A stretch of 64,000 nt of DNA from Terriglobia bacterium (GTDB taxonomy: Bacteria; Acidobacteriota; Terriglobia; Terriglobales; Acidobacteriaceae): positions 1 to 64,000 of the forward strand of contig JAIQGL010000025.1 of NCBI GenBank assembly GCA_020072585.1, written 5' to 3'. Shown here one piece after another: positions 53,201 through 60,897 of this stretch. The number at the start of each line of letters is the position of its first letter. Positions within the stretch are counted from its first letter, which is position 1. Made by a program: the position numbers and the translations under genes. A model generated the notes under the pieces. That model ran no database searches. It was not told where the DNA came from and saw only the letters and a list, made by a program, of their open reading frames with translations.

Positions 53201-55079
53201 CGTTGCCGCTGGTGCCGGTATCAAATTCCATGCAGCCGCCGTCACCGTCATTGCCATGCACACCGTGGTTGACGCCATTTTGAATGATCACATTGGAAAT
53301 GCTGGCAGTGGCATCGGAGAGGATCAAAATGTCCTCATTGACGGCGATGATCATATCCACGCTATTACCGCTGGTAAGAGTTCCCCACGTAATGATGGAG
53401 GTTGGATTACCGCTGCCGTCTACGGCTCCAATGATATTGACCGAATCATTGATGTTCAGGGTACCGTTCGCGGCATCATAGGCCGGGCTTGCGATACGGC
53501 CTTTCGTGAGCGTATAGGTTCCGGCCACCAATTGAATATTATCGGTTCCAACCGCATTATTGGCCTTGAGCACGGCCTCACGCAGACTGCATGAGCTGGA
53601 AACATCTGCGTTGCTGACATTGTTACAAGTGCTTGCAATAGCTCCCGGAGCCGGGTCATCCAATCGATTCACGAAGAACGTTGGATCAGGAATCGGCATC
53701 AGCATTGAGGGCGCAGCTTCGCCCTGATGGATCGCCAGGACTCCGGGCCGTCCGTCTATGTTGAGGCGCATAGGCAGAGCGTTGATGGGAGAGCCTGTGT
53801 ACGGTTTGATCGATACCTGTCCGGGAACAAACGTTTGCGCTCCAGGCTGCCCGTCAGGATGTGAAATCACAGCCATCTGGCTGTTGCCTGCGTTGAGCCA
53901 CATGATGTCGTCGCCGCCATTGGACGAAACTCGAGTGCGGAAAAACACGGGATTCTGGCCAGGGGCAAGAGTGCCAACGCCGGGGAACGTATCTACAATC
54001 TTCCACCCAGTTGGGAAGGTGGCGAGCGGCCCCATGGGAGGCACTTGATGAAGCACCTTGGCCTGCCGGATTGCGCCGAATTCCTCAACCGTATAGGTGC
54101 GCGGATCGAATTCGCTGCGAGCGGCGATCTGCACGCTGCCATCGGCTGCCAGCACGGCGATCTGCATTCCGCCGCTGCGGTCAAAAATAAACGAGCCCAG
54201 AGCAAAGGCGCGAACTGAAACCGGCAGGGAAACCGGCACTACCTGCATGGAAGAAGAGCGCAGGATAAAAATTTGCCCGCCGGCCAAAAAGGCGGCGTCC
54301 CGGCCTTTACCGCCAAAATTGGCGAAATCGATGCTCGATGGCGCTGCGCTCAGCGGGAACGTGCCTGTTACTGCGAGCCCCCGGAACGAGCCGGCCATCG
54401 CAACCAAAGAAAATGAATTTCCAGTGCCCTTTGTGCCAACAAGCACGGTGGTAAATTGCCCGGAAGCGCCGAATTCACCTGCGGCCAGGGCCGTAACTCC
54501 GCCCTGGAGAGCTATTGTTTGCGGATCGCCGAAGCCCCCTTTGCCATCACCGGGAAAAACAGAAAGCGCGTTCCCGCCCTTCGCTGCCACTACCATGTCC
54601 TGATTGCCATTCCCCTTGAAATTGCCCAGAGCAATGAAGTCCGGAGAAAACGGCACCGTGAAGGTATTGGCATTCTGCAAAAACGGCGCCGGGAACTCGC
54701 TGCGGCCAATGGCCTGCAAGGAAGCGTCGCTCTGTGGCGCGAAGGCGTCAAGGTTGCCGCGATGCACGGCGATCACGCCGCCGCCCGGCACGCGATAACC
54801 GACCAGAAGGTCATCCACGCCATCCCCATCGATGTCGCCGGAGGTCATTGCAACTGGCTGCGATGCCCCTGTCATTGCGCTCGCCGCCGCACCGGTATGG
54901 GCAACCGACATACGCTGGTTGTCCTGTAGCCAGATCTTGGGGCCGCTCGGAGCTTGCTGCAAGGCTGCCGCAAACAGATAACTTCCCAATCCGCCCAGAA
55001 TCAGGAACAGAACAAGAATGGAAGCAGATTGAATTTTGGCAATAACGCGGTTGCAGATAGGTAGAGACCTTCTTCTCAC
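47238..55079 (-). CDS. giant exported repeat protein (FG-GAP, beta-helix, DUF11-like repeats)
   Basis: A protein of 2613 aa. GTG start at 55079 with AAGGAG 9-10 nt upstream. Order: N-terminal signal/anchor 'ASILVLFLILGGLGSYLFAA' (19-38); FG-GAP/VCBS-like repeats to about 460 ('SGDIDGDGVDDLLVGYR'); a parallel beta-helix region of about 480-900 opened by 'CSLREAVLKANNAVG', as in polymorphic outer-membrane-type proteins; an Ig-like segment near 1000-1060; ten DUF11-like units of about 123 aa from about 1080 to 2320, arranged in repeating triads; one classic DUF11 ('MTITKTHTGKF'); and a C-terminus with two hydrophobic spans, 'RKSKKSRLR' between them, 'CGGGG', and a final 'AGSYQITVTA' strand. It is presumably a very large surface or periplasmic adhesin-like fibre. 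First gene of a unit with three collar genes. Confidence 0.88.
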   Translation of the reverse strand: MRRRSLPICNRVIAKIQSASILVLFLILGGLGSYLFAAALQQAPSGPKIWLQDNQRMSVAHTGAAASAMTGASQPVAMTSGDIDGDGVDDLLVGYRVPGGGVIAVHRGNLDAFAPQSDASLQAIGRSEFPAPFLQNANTFTVPFSPDFIALGNFKGNGNQDMVVAAKGGNALSVFPGDGKGGFGDPQTIALQGGVTALAAGEFGASGQFTTVLVGTKGTGNSFSLVAMAGSFRGLAVTGTFPLSAAPSSIDFANFGGKGRDAAFLAGGQIFILRSSSMQVVPVSLPVSVRAFALGSFIFDRSGGMQIAVLAADGSVQIAARSEFDPRTYTVEEFGAIRQAKVLHQVPPMGPLATFPTGWKIVDTFPGVGTLAPGQNPVFFRTRVSSNGGDDIMWLNAGNSQMAVISHPDGQPGAQTFVPGQVSIKPYTGSPINALPMRLNIDGRPGVLAIHQGEAAPSMLMPIPDPTFFVNRLDDPAPGAIASTCNNVSNADVSSSCSLREAVLKANNAVGTDNIQLVAGTYTLTKGRIASPAYDAANGTLNINDSVNIIGAVDGSGNPTSIITWGTLTSGNSVDMIIAVNEDILILSDATASISNVIIQNGVNHGVHGNDGDGGCMEFDTGTSGNANLTLTNVIIQNCATLQGGGGGLVAFNFLNHNNNGFVTITGSTIQNNSAVDNPSSGAGGGIALSNDTRMVMTNSKVLNNNATQVIGGQKGQGGGIMAFFPNGNFTGNPETIIHSSTISGNKAAGFGGGMQTQARLLIDQGTVISNNVAGTDGTNPVAAQDGGGLYINNFPPASCPATLICDATLNHVTITGNSATGNGGGISNGNAGTFPNAAGPLTMTFSRLAGNSATGVGSNLKNGGTSISATDVWWGTNAAATTINTSGGGTTTFSPFIVLTHSASQAIIRINQSSTLTGDMSTDNLGASVALANLDRIIGLPITFDNPVLGSIPQAQPETLNASAQATATFNAGGTSGRGSAHATVDQGVVSANSNLIASATEAGTTATITTVGKHNFAAGETVVISGVGVAGYNGTFLILATPTTTTFTYTTAAGLAASSGGTANVGIIILEPLQIVKSFNPTTVATNVSSTLTFSVNNPNVIPVDASFTDTLPAGLVVAATPGVTNTCTGVVTAVAGSGSISYSNASLPVGSCTITVKVSSPTDNVYNNSVTINSTAAGTGALSTSSASLTVINPPAITKAFGAASIPLNGTTSLTFTLSSTNANLTLNGVAFTDNLPAGLVVATPGNLNSTCSGTATAVNGSSSVSLSGASLAPGASCTISVDVQGTTAGVKNNSVQATSTNAGTGNTSNASITVVAPPVIIKAFSAASIPLNSSTNLSFTIQNNNTTIALTGVGFSDTLPAGLVVATPNGLTGSCGAGTITATQGTNVISLSGGSIPASSSCSFSVTVTGIAAGLQTNTTGNVTSTEGGTGGTATASVKVQAPPSIAKVFNPSTIALNATTSLTFTITNPAANVDPLTGVAFTDTLPTGLTVANASATVCGGTLTTTAPTGITLNNATIAVNSQCQFSVTVTGAASGQYTNTTGSVTSTNGGTGNTATANLTVATPPTITKAFGAASIPLNGTTSLTFTINNPNTTLALTGVAFTDNLPAGLVVSATPNLNNTCGGTATAVGGSGSVGLSGGTVASSASCTVSVNVTGTTAGVKNNSVQVTSTEGGTGNTSNASITVAGPPVIIKAFGAASIPLNGSTSLTFTIQNNNTTTTLTGIGFSDTLPAGLVVSTPNGLTGTCGGGTITATQATNVISLTGATLAASSSCTFSVNVTGTAAGTQNNTTGNVTSTEGGTGGTASASINVVAPPSIAKVFNPAAIALNATTSLTFTITNPAANAVSLTGVAFTDTLPTGLTVANASATVCGGTLTLTAPTGIALSGATIAASSQCQFSVTVTGAAAGNYTNTTGNVTSTNGGTGNTATANLSVATPPTITKSFGAATIPVGGSTSLSFTINNPNTTISLTGIAFTDNLPAGLVVSTPNGLTGSCGGGTITAVAGSGSVSLSGATLASTASCTFSVNVTGTTGGVKNNSVTVTATESGAGNTSNASITVTSPPVIIKAFGAASIPLGGSTSLTFTIQNNNTSTTLTGIGFSDTLPAGLVISAPNGLTGSCGGGTITATQATNVISLSGATLAASSSCTFAVNVTGTAAGTQNNTTGNVTSVEGGTGGTASASINVVAPPSIAKAFNPSAIAVNGVSTLTFTITNPAANAVAETGVAFTDTLPAGIVVATPNGLTNTCGGTATATAGSGSISLSGGTLAAASSCTLSADVTGSATGTYNNTSGAVSSTNGGTGNTASATLTIATADMTITKTHTGKFTRGQTGANWIITVKNSGVGPTAGTVTVVDTLPSVTNPPVPTAISGTGWTCTLGTLTCTRSDVLAPGASYPAITLTVNIPINIQNNFTNTATVSGGGETNTGNNTATDAISLGPPIIITPHSTSTTVRAGTAGSFIFDVEDDDLTLGMVSFGCSGLPVGTSCIFNPPSTNQALTTVTLTISTSGHGHNVVTSQNFGVGGKAPLYAMFFPVFGLVGIALGGRKSKKSRLRLAMVFLGMMALLSFAGCGGGGHNITTPAGSYQITVTAATVTVQASTPVTLTVQ
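48420..51850 (-). repeat. DUF11-like repeat array with triad super-periodicity
   Basis: Ten units of about 370 bp encode domains beginning I-x-K-x-F. Three variants alternate in fixed order: ITKAFGAASIP, IIKAFGAASIP with 'IQNNN', and IAKVFNP with 'NPAAN'. The trio occurs three times (period about 1.12 kb), after one diverged founder-like unit near 51840. This points to amplification of a three-domain block. Large antisense open frames here (for example 52032-53594) are by-products of the repetitive GC-rich sequence. Confidence 0.85.
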
Positions 55080-55631
55080 GGGTAGAACTCCTTGCGATTA
55101 GCTTCTGCTTGTGGGGGTCCGGAAGTACACGTGTTAGGCTTAAAAGCCACTAGGAAGCACAGTCCCCCCTCCGAACATCGGTGGACGGAGCCTCAAATTG
55201 AATCAGTTGAACGCCTGGGGGTGTGTTTTGTTCCAACGATTGTACTCTGCTTCGAATGCAAGTGATTGTCAAGAAAAAAGCCCACTTAAGGACCTGGGGG
55301 AATGGGCAAAGGTAACTTTGGGTGTTAAAAAAATTAGGTGTTAAAAAAATTTCATATATTTTCTATCTTCAAATTATTTATAAAACCGCCTGTATCTAGA
55401 AAAGACGAGTTTGGCTGCCGCTTTTCGCGGAATGAGTACTAAAGTTTTCTAAGAAACCAACAATCCTGCTGGAAATCCTCTCTCTGAACAGTTACCATCA
55501 ATTACTTTTGTTCCACGCCCCAAGGTATGCCCGCACGATGGAGCGGGGTTGCTCCCCCTAAAAAATGATTCCCAAAATGGGAACTACATAGCGTTTTGAG
55601 CATTCATGCTCTTGAATAGCGGAGGTGTAAC
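55080..55631. other. AT-rich divergent promoter region
   Basis: 550 bp between the giant protein gene (leftward) and the Tat-exported DUF6916 gene (rightward), clearly more AT-rich than its surroundings around 55310-55400. It contains a 16-bp direct repeat (GGTGTTAAAAAAATTA at about 55320 and again at about 55336). No gene is seen. It probably carries promoters for both directions. Confidence 0.5.
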
Positions 55632-56339
55632 TTGTCATTTTCCAGACGGATGTTTCTGCGTCATGGTGTTTTCGCGGCGGCTGCGGCTTGCGCCAGTAGT
55701 CCTTTGCTCGCATTGGGTAATCGGCGACCCATTGGGGGCAATGAAGAAGCAGGGCCTTTGCAAAAAAGCCCTTCGTCCAAATCAGGTAACTGGCAGGACC
55801 ACGCTTCGGCGCTGGATAACCTGGACCGCACAGCTTTCGCCGGCGCCGTGGGCACAAATTTTAAGGTCTTTCTCTCTGCGGATAATTCGTCACCAGTGTG
55901 GGTAACATTGCTTGCCGTTCAGGACCTGCCAAAGATCACGCCTGCCAACGTGGCCAGCTTCGCGGTCATGAACAAGGCATCTTCTTTCACGCCCACCAGC
56001 AGCGGATTTGTATTGGTGTTTGCCGGCTCGTCCGCGCTGCCGCAGTCGACGAATCTTTTTGAACATGACGCCCTGGGCCGCTTTGCCCTGTTTACCGTTC
56101 CGGAAGGAAATGGGCAGCAGCTTTACACTGCGGTAGTGAACCGTCTGGATGGAGCGCATGTCGTCGCGGTACCCTTCGCCACAGTCAAGGCTGCGCAACA
56201 GAACCAGCCTTCTGGCGCAAACAGCACTGGAAACATCGGGAAAATCAGGCCTTCTTCTCCCACTTCATTAACAGATGAAACCCTTTCTCCTGGTCTTTCT
56301 GGAAGCCAAGGCGCTCGAAGAGGCGCAACGAGGGATTGA
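55632..56339 (+). CDS. Tat-exported DUF6916-like protein
   Basis: A 235-aa protein. TTG start at 55632 with GGAGGTG 5-7 nt upstream. 'SRRMFLRHGVFAAAAACAS' is a clear twin-arginine signal (S-R-R-x-F-L), so it is folded before export. The body (75-190) matches the DUF6916 pattern: 'FKVFLSADNSSPVWVTLLAV', 'GFVLVFAGSS', 'FEHDALGRFALFTVPEG', 'LYTAVVNRL', and is homologous to the product of 56724-57071. The C-terminal 30-35 residues overlap the converging GNAT gene by 95 bp and look like read-through beyond the domain. Function unknown; this family often sits near collar-type proteins. Confidence 0.75.
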   Translation: MSFSRRMFLRHGVFAAAAACASSPLLALGNRRPIGGNEEAGPLQKSPSSKSGNWQDHASALDNLDRTAFAGAVGTNFKVFLSADNSSPVWVTLLAVQDLPKITPANVASFAVMNKASSFTPTSSGFVLVFAGSSALPQSTNLFEHDALGRFALFTVPEGNGQQLYTAVVNRLDGAHVVAVPFATVKAAQQNQPSGANSTGNIGKIRPSSPTSLTDETLSPGLSGSQGARRGATRD

Positions 56340-56727
56340 AGTTTTCCACATAGATTGTAACCGGCTTCCCAATCTCGCCCGCCTCACGGAGAAGCCGGCG
56401 CAACAGCAATGAGCCAGTGCCCCGGCTGCGATGCTGTGGCAGAACGGTGATATCCAGAATATGCAGCGCGTCTGCGCTGCGGTCCATATAGATCCGGCCC
56501 ACGGGAGTTTGGTCCACGTAAATAACGTCGTGGCTGGCGCTGGGGAATTCCGCTGCATAGTGCTGCTTCTGCGCCACGTATTGCATCCTGACAAAAGCCT
56601 CTTTCTGTTCCGGGCCCCACGGGACCTGCGCCAGTTCCTGCATCCGCGTGGCGGCGTAGACAGACAAGATGAAGTTATCGTCGGCTTCAGTGACCGCACG
56701 CAGGGAGATCTGCTCCTCGCGGGTCAT
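56245..56727 (-). CDS. GNAT family N-acetyltransferase
   Basis: A 160-aa acyl-CoA N-acyltransferase. The acetyl-CoA motif A is 'ITVLPQHRSRGTGSLLLRRL' (the pyrophosphate-binding Q/R-x-x-G-x-G/A version, R-S-R-G-T-G), with motif B 'VENFNPSLRLFERLGFQKDQ'. The N-terminus 'ISLRAVTEADDNFILSVYAA' is typical. Its ATG overlaps the stop of the upstream DUF6916 gene (4 bp), so the two proteins are made together; modification of a partner is conceivable. Acceptor unknown. Confidence 0.88.
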   Translation of the reverse strand: MTREEQISLRAVTEADDNFILSVYAATRMQELAQVPWGPEQKEAFVRMQYVAQKQHYAAEFPSASHDVIYVDQTPVGRIYMDRSADALHILDITVLPQHRSRGTGSLLLRRLLREAGEIGKPVTIYVENFNPSLRLFERLGFQKDQEKGFHLLMKWEKKA

Positions 56728-57071
56728 GCTTTGCTGTCCGCGGGCGCGGACTTGCGGAAGCGATGAAACACTGATTCGTAGAGGATTCCCTGCGGCTCTG
56801 CGCCTATCGCGGTAAGAAAGATCTCAAAACTTCCCAGCTTGTCGTGCTCCAGCCGATGAATACTCTGGGGCAGGCGAGGCGCGGATGGCCCGCGGAAATG
56901 GAGCAAAAAAAGCTCGATCTGGGGCGATGTGTCGCCGTGCTTGACCTCAATCAGTTCAAGCGTCATGGGTTCAAGTATCAAGGGCTCCGCGCTGCCTGGC
57001 TTGACCTTGAATTGGGTGTGCAACTGCTCAGAGAAAACCTGGGCGTTGAGCTTGTCCAGAGGAGTCAACAT
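56724..57071 (-). CDS. DUF6916-like protein, cytosolic form
   Basis: A 115-aa protein without a signal peptide. It aligns with the Tat-exported protein at 55632-56339: 'TQFKVKPG' vs 'TNFKVFLS', 'LEHDKLGSFEIFLTAIG' vs 'FEHDALGRFALFTVPEG', 'LYESVFHRF' vs 'LYTAVVNRL'. The family is small, beta-rich and uncharacterised. Translationally coupled to the downstream GNAT gene, and possibly in one operon with the exported lipocalin-like gene 64 bp upstream. Confidence 0.75.
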   Translation of the reverse strand: MLTPLDKLNAQVFSEQLHTQFKVKPGSAEPLILEPMTLELIEVKHGDTSPQIELFLLHFRGPSAPRLPQSIHRLEHDKLGSFEIFLTAIGAEPQGILYESVFHRFRKSAPADSKA

Positions 57072-57135
57072 GGAAGCGACAGACTATGCAACCACGTCTG
57101 TCGCTGTCAATACCCCCGCACCCGCCTTGTCCTGC

Positions 57136-57621
57136 CTATTGCTTGCGCGTGAGATGAAACACGCCGTGTTCATTGTCTTTTCCATTCTTATTGAAGAACC
57201 ACTCCTCTGTGAAATGGTCTTTGTCCTGGATCGTCAGCACCATCTTGCGCATGTGCCCATCAGAAGGGCTGGCGAGGTTGGTGGCATCGAGAAAATTGAA
57301 GGTAAAGGTCTTGCCGTCATCCGACACCTGGGCCTGCATGCGCGGCTGGTTCTGCGCGGCACAATAGTGCGTCATCATCACGCGGTCCTTGTCCAGGTGA
57401 TACATCGTGACCATGCTTTCGTGTTCCATGCTCTCCATCAGCACGGAGCCGCCTGAAACCACCTTCAGGGTGATAGTCTGCGGCGGCATATTTTCAGCCT
57501 TGAGTTGCCACTCTCCGGCAAGGCTGGTAAGCGATGTAAAGGCGGCAGGCGCGCCGGGAGCAGCGCACCACGCTGGCGCCGCGATGACAAGAATTGCCAC
57601 AAGCAGGGATCGAACCTTCAT
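57136..57621 (-). CDS. exported lipocalin-like protein of unknown function
   Basis: A 161-aa protein with a signal peptide ('MKVRSLLVAILVIAAPAWC'). The mature part has strands typical of a calycin barrel: 'SLAGEWQLKAENMPPQTITL', 'GGSVLMESMEH', 'VTMYHLDKDRVMMTHYCAAQ', 'KMVLTIQDKDHFTEEWFF'. Proteins of this pattern are common in acidobacteria, some annotated as DUF1579-like; I cannot assign a ligand. It is first in a possible operon with DUF6916 and GNAT genes. Confidence 0.7.
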   Translation of the reverse strand: MKVRSLLVAILVIAAPAWCAAPGAPAAFTSLTSLAGEWQLKAENMPPQTITLKVVSGGSVLMESMEHESMVTMYHLDKDRVMMTHYCAAQNQPRMQAQVSDDGKTFTFNFLDATNLASPSDGHMRKMVLTIQDKDHFTEEWFFNKNGKDNEHGVFHLTRKQ

Positions 57622-57725
57622 TTTGTTCCTCCTGGCGCAGGACTGCGCCTGGTTAAAATATTTCTACCACTATTGGATTACCCGTTTCCCCGAAATCCTT
57701 TAACGATGCGCTACGAATCGGCACT

Positions 57726-59279
57726 CTAAGGTTTCTCTGCGCCTTGCGGCCCGTCCTCAGCCTGTTCCTGCTGCTTGCGCAAGAGCGGAAAAAGGATCAC
57801 GTCACGAATGGAGCGTGAATCGGTCAGCAACATCGTAAGCCGGTCAATGCCGATGCCTTCACCGCCGGTTGGCGGCAGCCCGTAGGAAAGCGCGCGGATA
57901 TAATCCTCATCCATCGCGTGGGCTTCTTCGTCACCGCGCTCTTTTTCCTTGAGCTGCTGTTCAAAGCGGCGGCGCTGCTCTTCCGGATCATTGAGTTCGC
58001 TGAAGGCGTTGCCGATCTCCAGACCGCCCGCAAAAACCTCAAAGCGCTCCACCCAGTCAGGTTCATCGCGCTTGTTCTTGGATAAAGGCGAGATCGCCAC
58101 CGGAAAGTCATACAGGATCGTCGGCTGAATCAGATGGTGCTCCGCCACGGCCTCAAACATTGCGGCAATCGTCTTGCCTGCCGGCTCTTTAGGATCGTAA
58201 GGCATGTGCGGCGTGTGGCTGGCATTGAGCCGCGCCACCAGCTTGCCCACGGATTCATGCGTGGCGAAATCTGCAATCTCCGGTTTGGGCGCGGCAGCTT
58301 CCGGCCAGTATTTGATAATGGCTTCGCGCATGGAAAGGCGCTGCCAATCGGCAAAATCAAATTCTTTGCCATCAAAACTGGCCTTGGTGGTGCCGTTCAC
58401 GTCACGCGCCGCCTGCGCCAGCATGTCTTGCGTGAGCTGCATCATGTCGTGATAGTCAGCATAGGCCTGATAGAACTCAAGCATGGTAAATTCGGGGTTG
58501 TGCTGGGTGGAGATGCCCTCATTGCGAAAGTTGCGGTTGATTTCGTAAACGCGCTCCAGTCCGCCCACCACCAGCCTCTTCAGGTAAAGTTCAGGCGCGA
58601 TGCGCAGATAAAGGTCGATATCGAGCGTATTGTGGTGCGTAACAAACGGACGCGCCGTGGCGCCGCCGGCGATGGGCTGCATCATGGGCGTTTCCACTTC
58701 AATGTAACCGCGAGCGTCCAGGAACCGCCGGATTGACTGTACCACCTTGCTGCGCTTGACAAAGACTTCGCGCACATCCTGGTTCATGACCAGATCGACG
58801 TAACGCTGCCGGTAGCGCAGCTCCACGTCACTCAAGCCATGAAATTTTTCCGGCAACGGCAGGTAGTCCTTGGCCAGGAAGGTGATCTCTTCCACGTGGA
58901 TCGTCAATTCACCGGTGCGCGTGCGGAAAAGATAGCCGCCCACGCCGATGTGGTCGCCCAGGTCAAGAAGCTTGTAGAGCGCAAAACCTTTTTCCCCGAC
59001 GAAGTCCAGCTTCACATAGATTTGCAGCCGCTGGCCGCCCTGCTGCAAATGCGCAAACCCGGCCTTGCCCTGGAGACGGATCGAGATGATGCGTCCGGCG
59101 ATTTTTACATTGACGCGGCCTTTTTCCAGTTCTTCGGCGGTATTGTGGCCAAACTCGGCCAGAATCTGCGGTACGGTGTGGGTAAAAGCAAACTTGTGCG
59201 GATAGGCCTCCTGGCCCAGGGCTTCAATCTCGCGCAGCTTCTGCTGGCGCAACTGGTAAATGCTCTCTTCAAAAGACAC
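57726..59279 (-). CDS. lysS: lysyl-tRNA synthetase, class II
   Basis: 517 aa, near the family norm of about 500. The N-terminal OB-fold anticodon domain contains '[20 protein letters not shown]'; motif 1 '[20 protein letters not shown]' with the LysRS-specific '[20 protein letters not shown]'; motif 2 '[20 protein letters not shown]' with ATP-binding Arg; motif 3 '[13 protein letters not shown]'. Intact and full length. Divergent from mscL across about 130 bp. Confidence 0.97.
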   Translation of the reverse strand: MSFEESIYQLRQQKLREIEALGQEAYPHKFAFTHTVPQILAEFGHNTAEELEKGRVNVKIAGRIISIRLQGKAGFAHLQQGGQRLQIYVKLDFVGEKGFALYKLLDLGDHIGVGGYLFRTRTGELTIHVEEITFLAKDYLPLPEKFHGLSDVELRYRQRYVDLVMNQDVREVFVKRSKVVQSIRRFLDARGYIEVETPMMQPIAGGATARPFVTHHNTLDIDLYLRIAPELYLKRLVVGGLERVYEINRNFRNEGISTQHNPEFTMLEFYQAYADYHDMMQLTQDMLAQAARDVNGTTKASFDGKEFDFADWQRLSMREAIIKYWPEAAAPKPEIADFATHESVGKLVARLNASHTPHMPYDPKEPAGKTIAAMFEAVAEHHLIQPTILYDFPVAISPLSKNKRDEPDWVERFEVFAGGLEIGNAFSELNDPEEQRRRFEQQLKEKERGDEEAHAMDEDYIRALSYGLPPTGGEGIGIDRLTMLLTDSRSIRDVILFPLLRKQQEQAEDGPQGAEKP

Positions 59280-59407
59280 TGTGTCGCTGACCTCGTGGGT
59301 GTAAACGGTCGATTATAAATGACGCGGAGCAGCCTCCCGGCATCAGAACTGAATGGAGGAATGCAGGGAATTTTCTTGTATCATCGCCGACAGTATAGGA
59401 GGACAAA

Positions 59408-59836
59408 ATGTTAAAAGGTTTTAAGCAGTTCATCCTGCGGGGCAACGTGCTGGACCTGGCCGTGGCCGTTGTAATTGGCGCAGCCTTCGGCGCGGTTGTC
59501 ACATCATTTGTGACCAATATCCTTACGCCGTTGATCGCCGCTATTGTTGGCAAGCCTGACTTTTCCGCCTTTAACTTCACTATCAACGGAGCGGTGATTT
59601 CCTACGGCGTCTTCCTGAATGCCTTGATCTCATTTCTTCTGGTAGCGGCGGCCGTCTATTTCTTTATGGTCGCGCCGATGAATGCCTGGAAAGCGCGGGC
59701 CGCCCGCAATGTCATTCCCGCTGATCCCACAAGCAAAAAATGCCCGGAGTGCCTCAGCGAAATACCCATCGCCGCGCGCCGCTGCGCGTTTTGCGCAAGC
59801 GTAGTATCCACGACTTCAGCCCCGGGCAACGCTTAG
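59408..59836 (+). CDS. mscL: large-conductance mechanosensitive channel with zinc-ribbon tail
   Basis: A membrane tension-gated channel forming homopentamers, 142 aa. The N-terminal amphipathic helix 'MLKGFKQFILRGNVLDLAVA' runs into TM1 ('VVIGAAFGAVVTSFVTNILT') with the Gly/Ala-rich gate; TM2 is 'GVFLNALISFLLVAAAVYFF'. In place of the usual charged C-terminal helix bundle there is a four-cysteine ribbon (Cys112, Cys115, Cys126, Cys129: 'KCPECLSEIPIAARRCAFC'). GGAGG precedes the start. It releases solutes on hypo-osmotic shock; the metal-binding tail may alter cytoplasmic assembly (inference). Confidence 0.93.
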   Translation: MLKGFKQFILRGNVLDLAVAVVIGAAFGAVVTSFVTNILTPLIAAIVGKPDFSAFNFTINGAVISYGVFLNALISFLLVAAAVYFFMVAPMNAWKARAARNVIPADPTSKKCPECLSEIPIAARRCAFCASVVSTTSAPGNA

Positions 59837-60160
59837 GGCTTTCACCACTGAAGACATGAGAGATTACATAGAAGAGGAGTAACGCCGCGAAATCGTCCAA
59901 GGTAACCGCTCTAGTAGGATTGGCTCCGTAGCAACTTAGCCGAAGGCCCAGCGTTGTTCTTTCTTCATCAAGTCCTCTGTTGTGAGGTTTCTTCACAATT
60001 CCCTCATGGCTGAAAATAGCCACCCGCGCTGGTTGAAATTCACCGGTAATCACGGTTGGGCGGCTTGCCTCGCATTGCAACTGCTTGAAAATACAGTTGT
60101 TATCTCTCCCGCCCACTGGCATGAGGGTTGCTTAACCTTAACCCCGAGGGATCAATCTCT
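59837..60160. other. gene-free region
   Basis: No coding sequence or clear structural RNA is seen between mscL and the PEGA gene. Confidence 0.3.
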
Positions 60161-60835
60161 ATGCTCAAGCGTTCGCTGGTAGTCTGTCTGCTATTTGTAG
60201 TTTGCCTGCCTGCATTGGCCAAGCCCAAGAAAAAGATGTATGCCAATGGAGCCACCGATTTATTTACCGCTGCACTGCGCACGGCGCGTGAGCGCCACGT
60301 CGTCACTTACGTCGACGAACAAATGCTCATGTTCACCTTCCAGACCGGACACTCTTTCTTTTCCAAGGGATTTGTCGCTAATGCCTCCATTGAACCGCAG
60401 GATGACAACCGCGCCACGTTGATCATCAACGTGCAAACCAAAGACGGTGAAGTCGCATGGGGCGCGGGTGACCGCATGGCCGACAAGTTTTTTGACCAGG
60501 TAAAAGAAGAGCTGGCCGGACAAGTCAAACAGAAGTCTGCCATTAAGGCCGACCAGGCCAACATACCTGTGGCGCCACCAAAAGCGGTTCCACCGGAACC
60601 TTCCCTGACATCTCCAGCCAGATCGGGCGTTGGCACGGTGATTCTGTCAGCCACGCCGGAGAATGCTGAAGTCGCCGTGGACGGCAATTTTGTTGGCAAT
60701 GCTCCGGTCAATCTGAAGCTGACGCAGGGCAAGCACACGATTGTGGTAACGGCCCGTGGATATCAGGGCTTGACGCGTGAGATCACGATCATGCCTGACT
60801 CCGAAGTGCGGCTGACCGCACAACTGGAACGATAA
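60161..60835 (+). CDS. exported PEGA-domain protein
   Basis: 224 aa from ATG 60161 (GAGGG upstream; frame opens at 60128). The signal peptide is 'MLKRSLVVCLLFVVCLPALA'. An unclassified alpha/beta segment follows (about 25-130), then a Pro-rich linker ('PVAPPKAVPPEPSLTSPA') and a C-terminal PEGA domain of about 70 residues ('ILSATPENAEVAVDGNFVGN', then 'GKHTIVVTARGYQG'). PEGA domains occur at the cell surface and are thought to bind other surface components. It converges on the tonB-like gene. Confidence 0.78.
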   Translation: MLKRSLVVCLLFVVCLPALAKPKKKMYANGATDLFTAALRTARERHVVTYVDEQMLMFTFQTGHSFFSKGFVANASIEPQDDNRATLIINVQTKDGEVAWGAGDRMADKFFDQVKEELAGQVKQKSAIKADQANIPVAPPKAVPPEPSLTSPARSGVGTVILSATPENAEVAVDGNFVGNAPVNLKLTQGKHTIVVTARGYQGLTREITIMPDSEVRLTAQLER

Positions 60836-60897
60836 CCCATAACCAATGAACCATTCACCTGTGAACGGCGCGGTGGACCGATGACCGCCGCTTTCGT

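Noticed and set aside
52032-53594. 520-aa open frame on the + strand
   Set aside because: It is antisense to the giant repeat protein, whose frame has domains, a good ribosome binding site and a terminator; the + frame has no recognisable domain.
58134-58736. 200-aa open frame on the + strand
   Set aside because: Antisense to lysS.
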